Shown in pieces: positions 42,077-53,189 of a DNA stretch of 64,000 bases (position 1 is the stretch's first letter; each line of letters begins with the position of its first letter). Origin of the DNA: Chelativorans petroleitrophicus (GTDB lineage Bacteria; Pseudomonadota; Alphaproteobacteria; Rhizobiales; Rhizobiaceae). The position numbers and the translations under genes were made by a program. Where the stretch lies: NCBI RefSeq assembly GCF_025398195.1, contig NZ_JAODNV010000014.1, positions 53,031 to 117,030 on the forward strand, in the 5' to 3' direction. Under the pieces are notes generated by a model. It saw nothing but the letters and a program-made list of their open reading frames with translations. It had not been told where the DNA came from and searched no databases.

Positions 42077-43291
42077 CTATCGCGACAGCGGATCGGGTGC
42101 CATCTCCAGATGCAGATGGCGCCCTTCCCAGGGATGCGCCTCGGCCATGGCCTCGTTCAGCTCCACGCCGAGGCCCGGCTCCGTTGGCGGGATGACATAT
42201 CCGTCCTGCCATTCGATCTTCTTCTTCAGAAGCTCGGCGTGGAAGCCGTCCCAGGTCTTGATCGATTCAAGGATCAGGAAATTCGACAGCGTGACGGCAA
42301 GCTGGATGTTGGCCGCCGCCACGATCGGCCCGCAATAGCAGTGCGGCGCCACCTGAATATGCTTCGCCTCGGCCATGGCGGCGATCTTCTTGGTCTCCAG
42401 TATGCCGCCCGAGCGGCCGAGATCCGGCTGCAGGATCGAGGCGGCCTCGAGCTCGATCAGCCGCATGAACTCCCATTTGGTGGTCAGGCGCTCGCCTGTG
42501 GCAATGGGGACCGAGGTGGCGCGCGCGACCTGCGCCATCACCTCCGGCATGTCGGGCGGCACGGGCTCCTCGAACCAGAGGGGGTCGTAAGGCTCGATGG
42601 CGCGGGCCATGCGCAGCGCACCTGCAGCCGTGAACTGCCCATGGGTGCCGAACAGGATGTCGGCGGACGTTCCCACCGCCTCGCGCACGGCCTTCACCAT
42701 GCGGGCGGAAAGATCGATGTCGCACAGCCGCGGCTGGTGGCCGTCAAAGGCCGTGTAAGGCCCGGCCGGGTCGAACTTGACGGCCGTGAAACCCTGCCTC
42801 ACCGCCTCGACCGCGGCAGCCGCCGCGAGATCGGGATCGTTGTAGACGTTGCGTTCCGAATCCGTCTCGCCCGGATAGACGCTGCCCGTCGCGGGATAGA
42901 GATAGGTGTAGGAGCGCAGCGCCTCGTGCACCCGCCCGCCCAGAAGCTTATGGACCGGCTTGCCGGCCTCCTTGCCGATGATGTCCCAGCAGGCCATCTC
43001 CAGCGCGGAGACGCAGCCCATCATGGCGACGTCCGGCCGCTGCGTGAAACCGGAGGAGTAGGCGCGGCGGAAGAAGGTTTCGATATCGTGCGGGTCGCGG
43101 CCGATGAGATAGCGCTCCGCCACGTCCTCGATCATCTTCGCGGTCACGTGCGGGCCGAAACTGGCGTTGTAGGCTTCGCCGTAACCGACCACGCCGCCGT
43201 CCGTCACAAGCTTCACGAAGATGAAGTAGCGCCCGCCGATCTGCGGCGGCGGATTGCCGACGACGAAGGTCTTGATGTCGGTGATCTTCAT
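42077..43291 (-). CDS. Mandelate racemase/muconate lactonizing enzyme family dehydratase
   Basis: Enolase-superfamily enzyme of 404 residues, probably dehydrating a sugar acid. It starts MKITDIKTFVVGNPPPQIGG, a typical capping-domain start. The barrel has AVKFDPAGP, DILFGTHGQFTAAGALRMAR, LWFEEPVPPDM and IATGERLTTKWEF (Glu metal ligands), then QPDLGRSGGI and VAPHCYCGPI, where the His is the likely catalytic base. The arrangement is closest to mannonate/galactonate dehydratase-like groups. It is followed upstream by an alcohol dehydrogenase 15 bases away on the same strand; both may serve a sugar or sugar-acid route under the GntR regulator at 44564-45295. Substrate not determinable. Confidence 0.87.
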   Translation of the reverse strand: MKITDIKTFVVGNPPPQIGGRYFIFVKLVTDGGVVGYGEAYNASFGPHVTAKMIEDVAERYLIGRDPHDIETFFRRAYSSGFTQRPDVAMMGCVSALEMACWDIIGKEAGKPVHKLLGGRVHEALRSYTYLYPATGSVYPGETDSERNVYNDPDLAAAAAVEAVRQGFTAVKFDPAGPYTAFDGHQPRLCDIDLSARMVKAVREAVGTSADILFGTHGQFTAAGALRMARAIEPYDPLWFEEPVPPDMPEVMAQVARATSVPIATGERLTTKWEFMRLIELEAASILQPDLGRSGGILETKKIAAMAEAKHIQVAPHCYCGPIVAAANIQLAVTLSNFLILESIKTWDGFHAELLKKKIEWQDGYVIPPTEPGLGVELNEAMAEAHPWEGRHLHLEMAPDPLSR

Positions 43292-43306
43292 GAAAGCCTC
43301 CGGGCT

Positions 43307-44404
43307 TCAGGCCCCGTCGAAGACGATGACGCTTCTGAGCGCCCTCCCCTCCTTCACACTGGCAATGGCCGCGTTGATCTCTTCGAGAGGGTAGCGCCCC
43401 GTCACGAGCTCGTCGAGCTTCAGCCGGCCGGCGCGGTAATGCTCCACGAGCATGGGAATGTCGCGCGAAATGACCGCCTCGCCCATCTTGGAGCCGAGCA
43501 CCTTCTGATTCCAGGCCGCAAGGATGCCGGGATCGTATTCCGCCATCACGCCCGACGGCGGCATGCCGACCACCACGATTGCCCCGTTCTTGGTGATGTA
43601 GTCGAAGGCGCGATCGAAGGCGGGCTTCGCCCCCACGGTGACGAACACGAAATCGACGCCCCTCCGGCCGGTGAGAGCCTTGACGGCTTCCTTCGCATTC
43701 TCCCGCGACGGGTTGACTGTATGCGTCGCCCCGAAGCGGCGAGCCGCCTCCAGCTTGTAGTCGCTCAGATCGATGGCGATGATCGGATCGGCTCCGAGTA
43801 TCGCGGCAGCCTGGATGCTGTTCAACCCCACGCCGCCGCAGCCCACGACGGCCACTGGCTGCCCTGGCTTAACCTTCGCCGTGTTGGCCACCGCGCCATA
43901 GCCGGTGATGACGCCGCAGGCGAGCAGGGACGCGGGGGCAAACGGAATGTCCTTCGGGATCGCCGACATCTGGCTCTCGTGGACCAGAACCTTTTCCGCG
44001 AAGGCGCCGATGCGCAGGGGCTGATGATAGCTTCCTCCCCTGCCGTCGCCGATCGGGCTATGCCGGTCGAGCGGGAAGACCTCCTCACACATGACGAGGC
44101 TATCGCGGCTGCAATAGTGGCACCGGCCGCAGGATCGGATAAGCGTGACGACCACATGATCCCCAGGCCGGACCGTCTTGACCCCCTCGCCTACCTCCTC
44201 AACAACGCCCGCAGCCTCGTGGCCATAAACCGCCGGAAGGTCGCCGCCCCAGGCGCCCTCCGCATAGGAGATGTCGGAGTGACAGATCGCGCAGGCCTTG
44301 ACGTTCACCAGCACCTCGCCCGGTCCGGGACTGGCGATGGTGACTTCCTCCACCGAAAGCGGTTCGCCAAAGGCGCGGCAGATGGCGGCACGGATGACAG
44401 GCAA
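43307..44404 (-). CDS. Zinc-dependent alcohol dehydrogenase (MDR family)
   Basis: Medium-chain dehydrogenase of 365 residues using NAD(P). The catalytic zinc site is visible in KACAICHSDISYAEG (Cys) and VYGHEAAGVVEEVG (His-Glu). The structural zinc lobe is SCGRCHYCSRDSLVMCEE, with four Cys. The Rossmann motif is VAVVGCGGVGLNSIQAA. It resembles class III/long-chain alcohol dehydrogenases that act on alcohols or glutathione adducts, but the substrate is unknown. The enolase-superfamily gene follows 15 bases downstream, suggesting one transcript. Confidence 0.9.
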   Translation of the reverse strand: MPVIRAAICRAFGEPLSVEEVTIASPGPGEVLVNVKACAICHSDISYAEGAWGGDLPAVYGHEAAGVVEEVGEGVKTVRPGDHVVVTLIRSCGRCHYCSRDSLVMCEEVFPLDRHSPIGDGRGGSYHQPLRIGAFAEKVLVHESQMSAIPKDIPFAPASLLACGVITGYGAVANTAKVKPGQPVAVVGCGGVGLNSIQAAAILGADPIIAIDLSDYKLEAARRFGATHTVNPSRENAKEAVKALTGRRGVDFVFVTVGAKPAFDRAFDYITKNGAIVVVGMPPSGVMAEYDPGILAAWNQKVLGSKMGEAVISRDIPMLVEHYRAGRLKLDELVTGRYPLEEINAAIASVKEGRALRSVIVFDGA

Positions 44405-44563
44405 GGCGCTCCTCCCTTTCTGGAAGCGTCAAGCTAAATGGGACGGCGTGCGGCCAGCACCGCGAAACCGACGCCAAACGTCGCTTCTTCGTCATCGAAA
44501 CGGCGGCGCTCACCCGGCCATATCAGCCGCTATCCCATTTGGCCTGCGCGTCTCCGGCGACGG

Positions 44564-45295
44564 CTATGCCGAAACCAGAACCAGCCCGGGCACGCGGGGA
44601 ATGAGGCTGCGGTCCTCGTCGAGCACGAATTCCATGTTGTCACGCGCCAGCCGGGCATGCTCGCGCGCCAGCGCTTCGGCGCGGCTTCCCTCGCGCATCT
44701 CGATGGCCGAGACGATCTCCCGGTGCTGCCATTGGGCGCGCACCAGCGAAAGACGAAAGGCAAGCACGTCTTCCTGCTTTTCGAGGAAGGCGCTGGGCGA
44801 AGCGAAGGGCAGCTTGGAAGCACGCTCCACCTCGCGCCGCATCATCTCGCTTCCCGAGAGGCCGGCGAGCATGGCGTGGAATTCCGCATTGAGCTCCACA
44901 TACTGGTCGAACAGCATATCTTCAGGCCGCTCGCGGAAGCATTTGTCGAGCTCGGCGACAAGCTGCTTGATCGCCTTCATGCGGGCTGGCGCCACGCCGC
45001 GCTCGGCCGCAAGCCGCGCCGCCGTTCCCTCCATGACGCCGCGCAATTCAATGGCGTCAAAGACGTCGGCCATGGTGAAGCTGCGCACCGCATAGCCGCC
45101 GGAGGGGATCTGCTCCAGGAGCCCCTCCTGCTCGAGCCGCGCGAGCGCGGACCGCAGCGGCGTGCGCGATATGCCGAGCCGCTCGGCCAGCGCCGCCTCC
45201 GAAAGGCGCTCTCCGGGGGCCACGGCGCCGCCCAGCACCAGATCGCGCACGCCAAGGAGGGCCTTGAAGGTCTGGCTGTCGCGCTTTCGTCTCAT
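44564..45295 (-). CDS. GntR-family transcriptional regulator (FCD/FadR subfamily)
   Basis: DNA-binding regulator of 243 residues. The winged helix is LSEAALAERLGISRTPLRSA followed by LEQEGLLEQIPSGGYAVRSF. The C-terminal FCD domain of about 140 helical residues (AIELRGVMEGTAARLAAERG, then LNAEFHAMLAGLSG and HREIVSAIEMREG with metal-binding-type His) binds a small acid effector in relatives. ATG 45295 is chosen because the upstream frame to 45595 is low-complexity Arg/Ser-rich and overlaps ligM's 3' end. It is between ligM and the alcohol dehydrogenase, and the GGTATAC sites upstream of metF are candidate targets. Confidence 0.88.
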   Translation of the reverse strand: MRRKRDSQTFKALLGVRDLVLGGAVAPGERLSEAALAERLGISRTPLRSALARLEQEGLLEQIPSGGYAVRSFTMADVFDAIELRGVMEGTAARLAAERGVAPARMKAIKQLVAELDKCFRERPEDMLFDQYVELNAEFHAMLAGLSGSEMMRREVERASKLPFASPSAFLEKQEDVLAFRLSLVRAQWQHREIVSAIEMREGSRAEALAREHARLARDNMEFVLDEDRSLIPRVPGLVLVSA

Positions 45296-45446
45296 CGGAT
45301 CGTTGCTCAGGGTTGCCGCTTCCCGGAAAATACGGTTCGGGCACAATGGCTTGTCAAGTGTGGTCCCCTGTGTCTCCAGATGCCGGCAGGCCCGCGGGCT
45401 GTAACGCCGCCCCGGGCCTGCTGCTGCCCCCGCCCCGAAAAACGGG

Positions 45447-47790
<2,344 letters not shown>

Positions 47791-47824
47791 GGCACCTCCC
47801 AGCCTTCCGTGGCTTCAGAATTCC

Positions 47825-47837
47825 ATTGGTATACAAT
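47825..47837. promoter_or_regulatory. Candidate GntR operator ATTGGTATACAAT upstream of metF-ligM
   Basis: An imperfect inverted repeat (ATTG...CAAT around GTATA) 35 bases upstream of the metF start. It contains TGGTATACAA, which fits the GntR-family pattern TNGT-N2-ACNA. The core GGTATAC recurs in the palindrome at 48051-48084. Binding by the GntR protein at 44564-45295 is inferred from position. Confidence 0.5.
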
Positions 47838-48050
47838 CATGCATCTCAAATGGGTCCTGTCAACGCAGGATCAAGGCTGCCAACACGCATATTTTCGGCG
47901 GTGCTTTTTCGTCACGAGGAAGCCGACTGGACGGGCAATTACCAATGAAAATCCATCTATAACAATGATTTGGATGGCAATTGAGGGGTCTTCCGCCCAT
48001 TTCACGGAAATGGGGCGACAGGCCAAGGGGTCGCGGCAGGTTCAGAAGAA

Positions 48051-48084
48051 AGCGGCAATTTTCGGTATACCGAAAATTGCCGCT
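48051..48084. terminator. 34-base perfect palindrome after the amidohydrolase gene
   Basis: AGCGGCAATTTTCGGTA followed by its exact complement in reverse, a perfect inverted repeat of 17 + 17 bases. It lies about 50 bases past the amidohydrolase stop on the minus strand and is followed there by a TTTCTTCT run, so a terminator is likely. Its centre CGGTATACCG shares GGTATAC with the motif at 47825-47837, so it may also be a regulator site. Confidence 0.65.
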
Positions 48085-48132
48085 GCAAACAGAAGACCCG
48101 ATTCTTGCGGTTTGGGCAGGACGATGCTTCCG

Positions 48133-49149
48133 TCAGATCGACAGGCCTAGGAGGCGCACCGCATTGTCCTGATAGAGCTTCCGGCGTGTCGCCTCGGACA
48201 CGTCGAGCGAATCCAGGATGCGGATCGTCTCCCTTATATACATCGGCCCACCTTCGGGATCGAAAGGTGCGTCCGAGGCGAAGAGCACGTGATCCTCGCC
48301 GAAGAACTCGATCGCGTGCTCGATGGCCTTGCGCGATCCGAAAGAGGCCGTGTCAGCGTAGAAGTCCTTGAAGTATTCGAGATGCGGCCGCTTCAGCGCC
48401 TTCAGCACCGCGGAAAGATCGCGGTCGGTCGTCCGCTTGCCCATCTGGTCCCATCCGGGGCCCACGCGCCCCTCGAAGAAGGGCACCATGCCGCCCGCAT
48501 GGTGGGTGATGATCTTGAGGCCAGGGTACTTGTCGAAAATGCCCGAGAAGACCAGGCGCGCCATGGCGGCCGAGGTCTCATAGGGCCAGCCGAAGGTCCA
48601 CCAGATCTCGTACTCGGAGCGTTTTTCGGTGAGATAGTCGGGGAAATTCTCGCCCCGCGCTGGATGAAGCCATACCGGCTTGCCGGTGGAGGCCATGTAC
48701 TCGAAGAACGGCTCGAATTCCGGCAGATCGAGCGGCTTGCCCGAGACATTGGTGAAGATCTGCACGCCGACAGCACCCAATTCCTCGATGACGCGCCGGC
48801 ATTCCGCGACAAGCGATTCCGGATTGTTCATGGGCGCCGAGCCGATGAAGGCGGGGAACCGGTCCGGATACTTCTGGCACAACTCGGCCATGGAATCGGA
48901 GCCGATGCGCGAAAGCTCCAGAGCCTTCTCCGGACCCGCGATCTTCTCCAGCGGCGGCGAGGCGAGCGAAAGCACCTGGACGTAATCCTCGCCGAACATG
49001 TCCATGACCTCGAAGCGCCGGTCGAGATTGGTCATCATCGGCACGGCGCCCGAGCGCATAGTGATGTCAGTCATCTGACCGACATGAGCGATCAGCGCAT
49101 CGAAAAACGGCTTCGGCCAGATGTGGTTGAAAATGTCGATCTTCTTCAT
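48133..49149 (-). CDS. Amidohydrolase-2 family metal-dependent decarboxylase/hydrolase
   Basis: TIM-barrel enzyme of 338 residues related to ACMSD, gamma-resorcylate decarboxylase and LigW-type carboxylyases. Metal and catalytic residues appear in IDIFNHIWPKPF (the first His motif in an unusual form, FNH in place of HxH), VWLHPARGENFPDYLTE, IITHHAGGMVPFFEGR and VLFASDAPFDPEGG. FTNVSGKPLDLPEFEPFFEY is typical of the family. Next to ligM/metF, a decarboxylation or ring-cleavage-product step in aromatic breakdown is plausible. The substrate is not known. A candidate IclR site at 49309-49324 lies about 160 bases before the ATG. Confidence 0.82.
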   Translation of the reverse strand: MKKIDIFNHIWPKPFFDALIAHVGQMTDITMRSGAVPMMTNLDRRFEVMDMFGEDYVQVLSLASPPLEKIAGPEKALELSRIGSDSMAELCQKYPDRFPAFIGSAPMNNPESLVAECRRVIEELGAVGVQIFTNVSGKPLDLPEFEPFFEYMASTGKPVWLHPARGENFPDYLTEKRSEYEIWWTFGWPYETSAAMARLVFSGIFDKYPGLKIITHHAGGMVPFFEGRVGPGWDQMGKRTTDRDLSAVLKALKRPHLEYFKDFYADTASFGSRKAIEHAIEFFGEDHVLFASDAPFDPEGGPMYIRETIRILDSLDVSEATRRKLYQDNAVRLLGLSI

Positions 49150-49302
49150 GGCTCCTCGCTCGCCGGGGCTTTTCTGCCGAATGGATCACACGCGCGCAAA
49201 ACGCGGCCAAAGTAACGGGCACGAGCGCGCCGCGAGCCACCGCGGGCGCCCCGTCCGGAACACGAGACAGGATGCGCAGTCAGCGCCGAGAAGTCAACAT
49301 TC

Positions 49303-49324
49303 TTCTCACTAAATGAGATTATTG
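49303..49324. promoter_or_regulatory. Candidate IclR operator, copy 1
   Basis: TCTCACTAAATGAGA is a perfect 5-5-5 inverted repeat (TCTCA/TGAGA), and the 14 bases AAATGAGATTATTG (49311-49324) recur exactly at 53062-53075. It overlaps the last codons of iclR and lies upstream of the amidohydrolase gene on the minus strand. Confidence 0.55.
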
Positions 49325-50101
49325 CGCAGCAATACTCTGCCGCTGGTCCGATAGAACACTGGTGATATCGGCGGCAGCCTGCTTTATATGCGCGGCGATC
49401 TCGTCGATCGTGTTGCCGTCGACCAGATGTCCCGCGATCGTGACGCAGACGGCGGCGATGGGGCTGCGGCCGGCATCGAAAACCGGCGCGGAAATGCCGA
49501 CCACGCCGGGTGTCACCTCCCCGAAGGCCACGGCATAACCCGCCTTCCTCACGCGCTTCAGGCTTTCCAGCACCTCGTCAACCGTTGTGCCGAGACCGAT
49601 GTCCCGCAGATCCTCCATCGTGTTCTCGATGAGGGGAATAAGACGCCTGCGCGGCAGGAAGGCCATCAGCGAGCGGGCGATCGCGCCGCGGGCAAGCGGC
49701 ATGGGCCGGCCGCGCGGATAGCTGCTGCGCGGCTTCACGGCGGACTGTTCCGAGGCGACGCAGAGAATGCGGTTCCCGTAGCGGCGCACTAAAAGGGCAG
49801 TGCAGGCATATCGCTGGGTGAGATTTTTCAGATGCTTCTGCCCGGCAAGGATCAGCGCGTCGGACTTGCGCAGCAGAAAGTCCAGCTCCACCACCTTGGG
49901 CCCGAGGGTGAAGCCGGCATTCGGATTGGAACTCAGAAAGCCGGCTTCCTTCAGCGTCTTCAGATAGCGATAGAGGGTGGGCCGGCTATAGCCCAGCCTC
50001 TCCATGAGTTCCTCGGGAGTCCATTCAAGCTGTTCTTCCGAAAAGACCTCCAGGATAGCGAGGCCCCTTTTTAGGCTGTTTCCCGCCTGCTCTTCGCTCA
50101 A
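49319..50101 (-). CDS. IclR-family transcriptional regulator
   Basis: Regulator of 260 residues. The N-terminal winged helix is NSLKRGLAILEVFSEEQLEW, PEELMERLGYSRPTLYRYLK and LKEAGFLSSNPNAGFTLGPK. The C-terminal effector domain (RRYGNRILCVASEQSAVKPR, YPRGRPMPLARGAIARSLMA) binds a small aromatic or organic acid in relatives. It is the last gene of the TAXI-TRAP operon and overlaps the permease stop as ATGA, so it is co-expressed with the transporter it probably controls. Its candidate sites are at 49303-49324 and 53058-53075. Confidence 0.9.
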   Translation of the reverse strand: MSEEQAGNSLKRGLAILEVFSEEQLEWTPEELMERLGYSRPTLYRYLKTLKEAGFLSSNPNAGFTLGPKVVELDFLLRKSDALILAGQKHLKNLTQRYACTALLVRRYGNRILCVASEQSAVKPRSSYPRGRPMPLARGAIARSLMAFLPRRRLIPLIENTMEDLRDIGLGTTVDEVLESLKRVRKAGYAVAFGEVTPGVVGISAPVFDAGRSPIAAVCVTIAGHLVDGNTIDEIAAHIKQAAADITSVLSDQRQSIAAQ

Positions 50102-52038
50102 GTTGCTGCCTTCTTCGTTTCGCCCCGTGCCCTAACGGCCTCCATCGCCAGAAGCGCGATTCCGCCGCAGACGCCGATGATATCGGTATAGATGGCGCCC
50201 GGGAAAGCCCCCGCCGGGATGAGCGCCATCAGGCCGAAGAACCCGAAGAGAACCCGCAGTACCGGTGAAAGCCTCGACATGAAGTATCCCGCAAGGGCGG
50301 CGGAGATGAGCCACACGCCGAGCCCCGCCGTCAGGATGGCAATCGTTACCTCCATCGGATCGCCGATCAGGAGCAGCGAGGGCGAATAGACGAAGAGGAA
50401 CGGCACGATGAAGGCGACCCAGCCGAACTTCACCGCCGCCCAGCCGGTCTTCATGGCCGGCGCCTGTGCGATGCTCGCAGCGGCGAAGGCCGCGATGGCG
50501 ATCGGCGGCGTGATCATCGACATCATGCCGAAATAGAGGACGAACATATGCGCCGCCATCGGCTCGATGCCCACCTGCACCATCGCCGGCGCGACGAGCG
50601 CTGCAAGAAGCACGTAGACGCCGAGGGTGGGCAGGCCCATGCCCAGGATGATACAGACGATCGCGGACAGGACCAGGAGGACGATGGCGCTTCCGCCGCC
50701 GATCTGCACCAGCGCGTAAGTGAGGTTGAAGCTCAATCCCGTGACGTTGAGAACACCGATGACAAGGCCGGAAGCAGCCGAGATGATAATGATCTCGACC
50801 ACGGATCTGCCCGTGTCCTCGAACACGGTGAAGAGCGCGGAAAGCTTCGGCCGCACTGCCCTGTAGCCGAAGACGAGCGCGGTCACCGCCGCCGTCAGGG
50901 CCGCCGCAAGTGCTGCGCGCTCGGGCTGCCACAGAAGCACGAACAACGCGCCGATCAGCACGACGAAGGCCAGGATGAAGTGCAGGCCGCCGAGCACCGC
51001 CCTTTTCTCCGGGATCGCCGACTTGCTGACGCGGGAGATGCCTGCACGGGCCGCTTCCAGGTCCGCCTGGACGAAGAGGGCGCCATAGTAAAGCACCGAC
51101 GGGATGAACGCGGCGAGCGCCACCTCAGCGTAAGGAACCTGCAGAAACTCCGCCATCAGGAAGGCGGCGGCCCCCATGACCGGAGGCATGAGCTGGCCGC
51201 CGGTCGACGCCACGGCCTCGATCGCTCCGGCCTTGTGGGCCGGATATCCGCCCCGTTTGATGAGCGGGATGGTCACTATGCCGGTCGCCGTCACATTGGC
51301 GACGGCCGAGCCGGAAATGGAGCCGAAAAGCATGGACGCCAGAACGGCGATCTTCATCGACCCGCCGCGAAAGCGGCCCATGGCCAGAAGCGAGGCGTCG
51401 GTGAAGAAGCGCGAGCCACCCGTGATGCCCAGAACGCTGCCGAACAGGATGAAGGTAACGACGACAGTGGAGGCCACCGCCATCGGGATACCGAAGATCC
51501 CGTTCACGTCGAAGGCCATGTAGCCGGAAAGCATCCGCCAGTCCTGCGGACGGCCGGCGAGACGGCCAGGCACGAGGTCGCCAAACAGCGCGTAGAGCAA
51601 AAAGACGCCGATGATGATCACGAGCGAGAGGCCGGTGGTCCGGCGCAGGGCTTCGAGCAGAAGCAGGATAGAGATCAGGCCCGGGACATACGCGCCCGCA
51701 GGCTTCGAGAAGATGAGGTTGACGAGTACCGGATAGCGAACGGCGATAAAGACGACGGCCAGGAACGAAATCAGCGCGAAAAGTGCGTCATACCATGGGA
51801 CAGTATCGCGCTCCTCCCCCCGCCGGAAAGGCAGCATCAGGAATGCGAGGGGCATGGCCAGGGCAAGAATGAGCGCGAGGAACTGCTGCGGATAAAAGGC
51901 CAGCCCCAGGGCGCGCGGCACGTTCAGCGACCAGAGGACAGCAACGAGCGTAAGGCAGATAGCCAGCACGCTCGCTACGGGACGCCAAACGGCAGGCGGA
52001 AGGCCGAAACCGGCCTTCCCTTCGATCACGTCAGACAT
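50098..52038 (-). CDS. TRAP transporter fused permease (4TM-12TM)
   Basis: Inner-membrane transporter of 646 residues combining the small and large TRAP membrane subunits, as is usual for TAXI-type systems. Many hydrophobic segments are visible (LAICLTLVAVLWSLNV, PLAFLMLPF, LSLVIIIGVFLLYALFG and others), and the large-subunit signatures are GSVLGITGGSRFF, MLFGSISGSAVANVTATGIV and GMGLPTLGVYVLLAALVAPA. It takes up an organic acid with Na+ or H+ delivered by the TAXI binding protein encoded ten bases upstream. The IclR gene overlaps its end. Confidence 0.92.
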   Translation of the reverse strand: MSDVIEGKAGFGLPPAVWRPVASVLAICLTLVAVLWSLNVPRALGLAFYPQQFLALILALAMPLAFLMLPFRRGEERDTVPWYDALFALISFLAVVFIAVRYPVLVNLIFSKPAGAYVPGLISILLLLEALRRTTGLSLVIIIGVFLLYALFGDLVPGRLAGRPQDWRMLSGYMAFDVNGIFGIPMAVASTVVVTFILFGSVLGITGGSRFFTDASLLAMGRFRGGSMKIAVLASMLFGSISGSAVANVTATGIVTIPLIKRGGYPAHKAGAIEAVASTGGQLMPPVMGAAAFLMAEFLQVPYAEVALAAFIPSVLYYGALFVQADLEAARAGISRVSKSAIPEKRAVLGGLHFILAFVVLIGALFVLLWQPERAALAAALTAAVTALVFGYRAVRPKLSALFTVFEDTGRSVVEIIIISAASGLVIGVLNVTGLSFNLTYALVQIGGGSAIVLLVLSAIVCIILGMGLPTLGVYVLLAALVAPAMVQVGIEPMAAHMFVLYFGMMSMITPPIAIAAFAAASIAQAPAMKTGWAAVKFGWVAFIVPFLFVYSPSLLLIGDPMEVTIAILTAGLGVWLISAALAGYFMSRLSPVLRVLFGFFGLMALIPAGAFPGAIYTDIIGVCGGIALLAMEAVRARGETKKAAT

Positions 52039-52047
52039 CCGCTTGCC

Positions 52048-53004
52048 CTAGTCCTTCCAGAGGCCCAATTCCTTGTAGAAGCGGATCGCACCGGGATGAT
52101 ACTCCGAGGGAGCGATTTCACCCACCATGTCGTCCGGGTTGAAGTTGTTGAAGGACGGGAAGGTCTTCGCCATGACGTCCTTGCTCTCATAAAGCACCTT
52201 CGTCATCTGATAGACGAGATCGTCCGGCACATTGGCGTGCGTGAAGACCACCTGCGGATAGGCGAAGTAGGTCGCCTTCTCCAGTACACCGGGCAGATTC
52301 GGCCCCGGTTCCAGTTCGACGAAGAAGGCGACCGGCCAGAACTGCCGGGCAAGCCGCAGATTCTCTTCCGTCGCCTCGATCGGCAGGGCGCGCAGGCCGC
52401 CAACCGCGGCGTCCGCCTCGCGCACCTTGCCAGCGCCGTGGGCGAAGATGAAGCCGACCGAATCGCCGGCAATGAAGGCATCCGCGCCCGCCACCACGCT
52501 CGGCACCTGGACCGGCTGCATGTCGGCCCGCGTCATGCCGGCGGTAGCGTACATGGCGTCAAGCTGCGGCAGGATCGTGTTCTGCGCCGTATAGCCGTCA
52601 ACCATCGGCTTGCCCTTGAGATCCGCGATCGTGTGGATGTCTGAGTCGGCGCGCACGAAGATCGCCTCCACCAGCGGCATGACGAGGCCGACGATCCTCA
52701 AATCCGGATTGACGCTGCCGGAGAACCACTCCTTGCCCTCCAGCGCGTAGTTCACCTCCTGCAGGTTGGCGACGCCGAACTCGATGCCGCCGGAATTCAC
52801 GAAGGGAATGTACTGATTGGGGCTGGTGGCCGGCTGGATGGTCGCATTCAGCCCCGCCTGGTTTGCGGCGTTGGCCACGGCCGTGCCGATGTTGTGGAAA
52901 ATCGAACCGGGGTTCGACGTGGCGATGCCGACGGTCTGGGCCGAGGCGTGAGTGCCGAAGGCAAGTACGGCCGAAAGCACGGCCAAAGCGAGATGGCGTT
53001 TCAT
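52048..53004 (-). CDS. TAXI-family TRAP solute-binding protein
   Basis: Periplasmic binding protein of 318 residues with a Sec signal peptide (MKRHLALAVLSAVLAFGTHA, cleaved at about ASA-Q). TAXI features are VGIATSNPGSIFHNIGTAVA at the N-terminus and YALEGKEWFSGSVNPDLRIV later. It captures the substrate for the fused permease encoded just downstream. The substrate is unknown; nearby aromatic-acid and 2-oxo-acid enzymes suggest an aryl or keto acid. The candidate IclR site lies 58 bases upstream of its ATG. Confidence 0.9.
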   Translation of the reverse strand: MKRHLALAVLSAVLAFGTHASAQTVGIATSNPGSIFHNIGTAVANAANQAGLNATIQPATSPNQYIPFVNSGGIEFGVANLQEVNYALEGKEWFSGSVNPDLRIVGLVMPLVEAIFVRADSDIHTIADLKGKPMVDGYTAQNTILPQLDAMYATAGMTRADMQPVQVPSVVAGADAFIAGDSVGFIFAHGAGKVREADAAVGGLRALPIEATEENLRLARQFWPVAFFVELEPGPNLPGVLEKATYFAYPQVVFTHANVPDDLVYQMTKVLYESKDVMAKTFPSFNNFNPDDMVGEIAPSEYHPGAIRFYKELGLWKD

Positions 53005-53057
53005 CTTTTCCTCCCTTTCCTCCGCATAACTCGCCCTGAAGGATGAGACAAAAATCC

Positions 53058-53075
53058 CTCAAAATGAGATTATTG
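53058..53075. promoter_or_regulatory. Candidate IclR operator, copy 2
   Basis: CTCAAAATGAG is a perfect 4-3-4 inverted repeat overlapping AAATGAGATTATTG, the 14-base sequence shared with 49311-49324. It lies between the divergent TAXI (start 53004) and ThDP enzyme (start 53190) genes, so it could control both directions. Confidence 0.55.
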
Positions 53076-53189
53076 TTCCATCATGCACTTGCTTGAGCGC
53101 ATTTTTCAAGGTCATTCTGAGCAAAGCAGCCGGGAGTCGAAGAGCGGCGCGCTTCCGTTCACCTTTCCCGGCGCCTCAAGGAGGAAGGG

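Noticed and set aside
41912..44437. Plus-strand frame of 841 codons
   Set aside because: It lies antisense to the enolase-superfamily and alcohol dehydrogenase genes, which have clear active-site motifs. Its translation is His/Asp/Arg-rich, as usual for GC-rich antisense frames.
50548..52644. Plus-strand frame of 698 codons
   Set aside because: Antisense to the TRAP permease and TAXI genes. The translation is a low-complexity mix of His, Arg, Asp and Glu with no domain.
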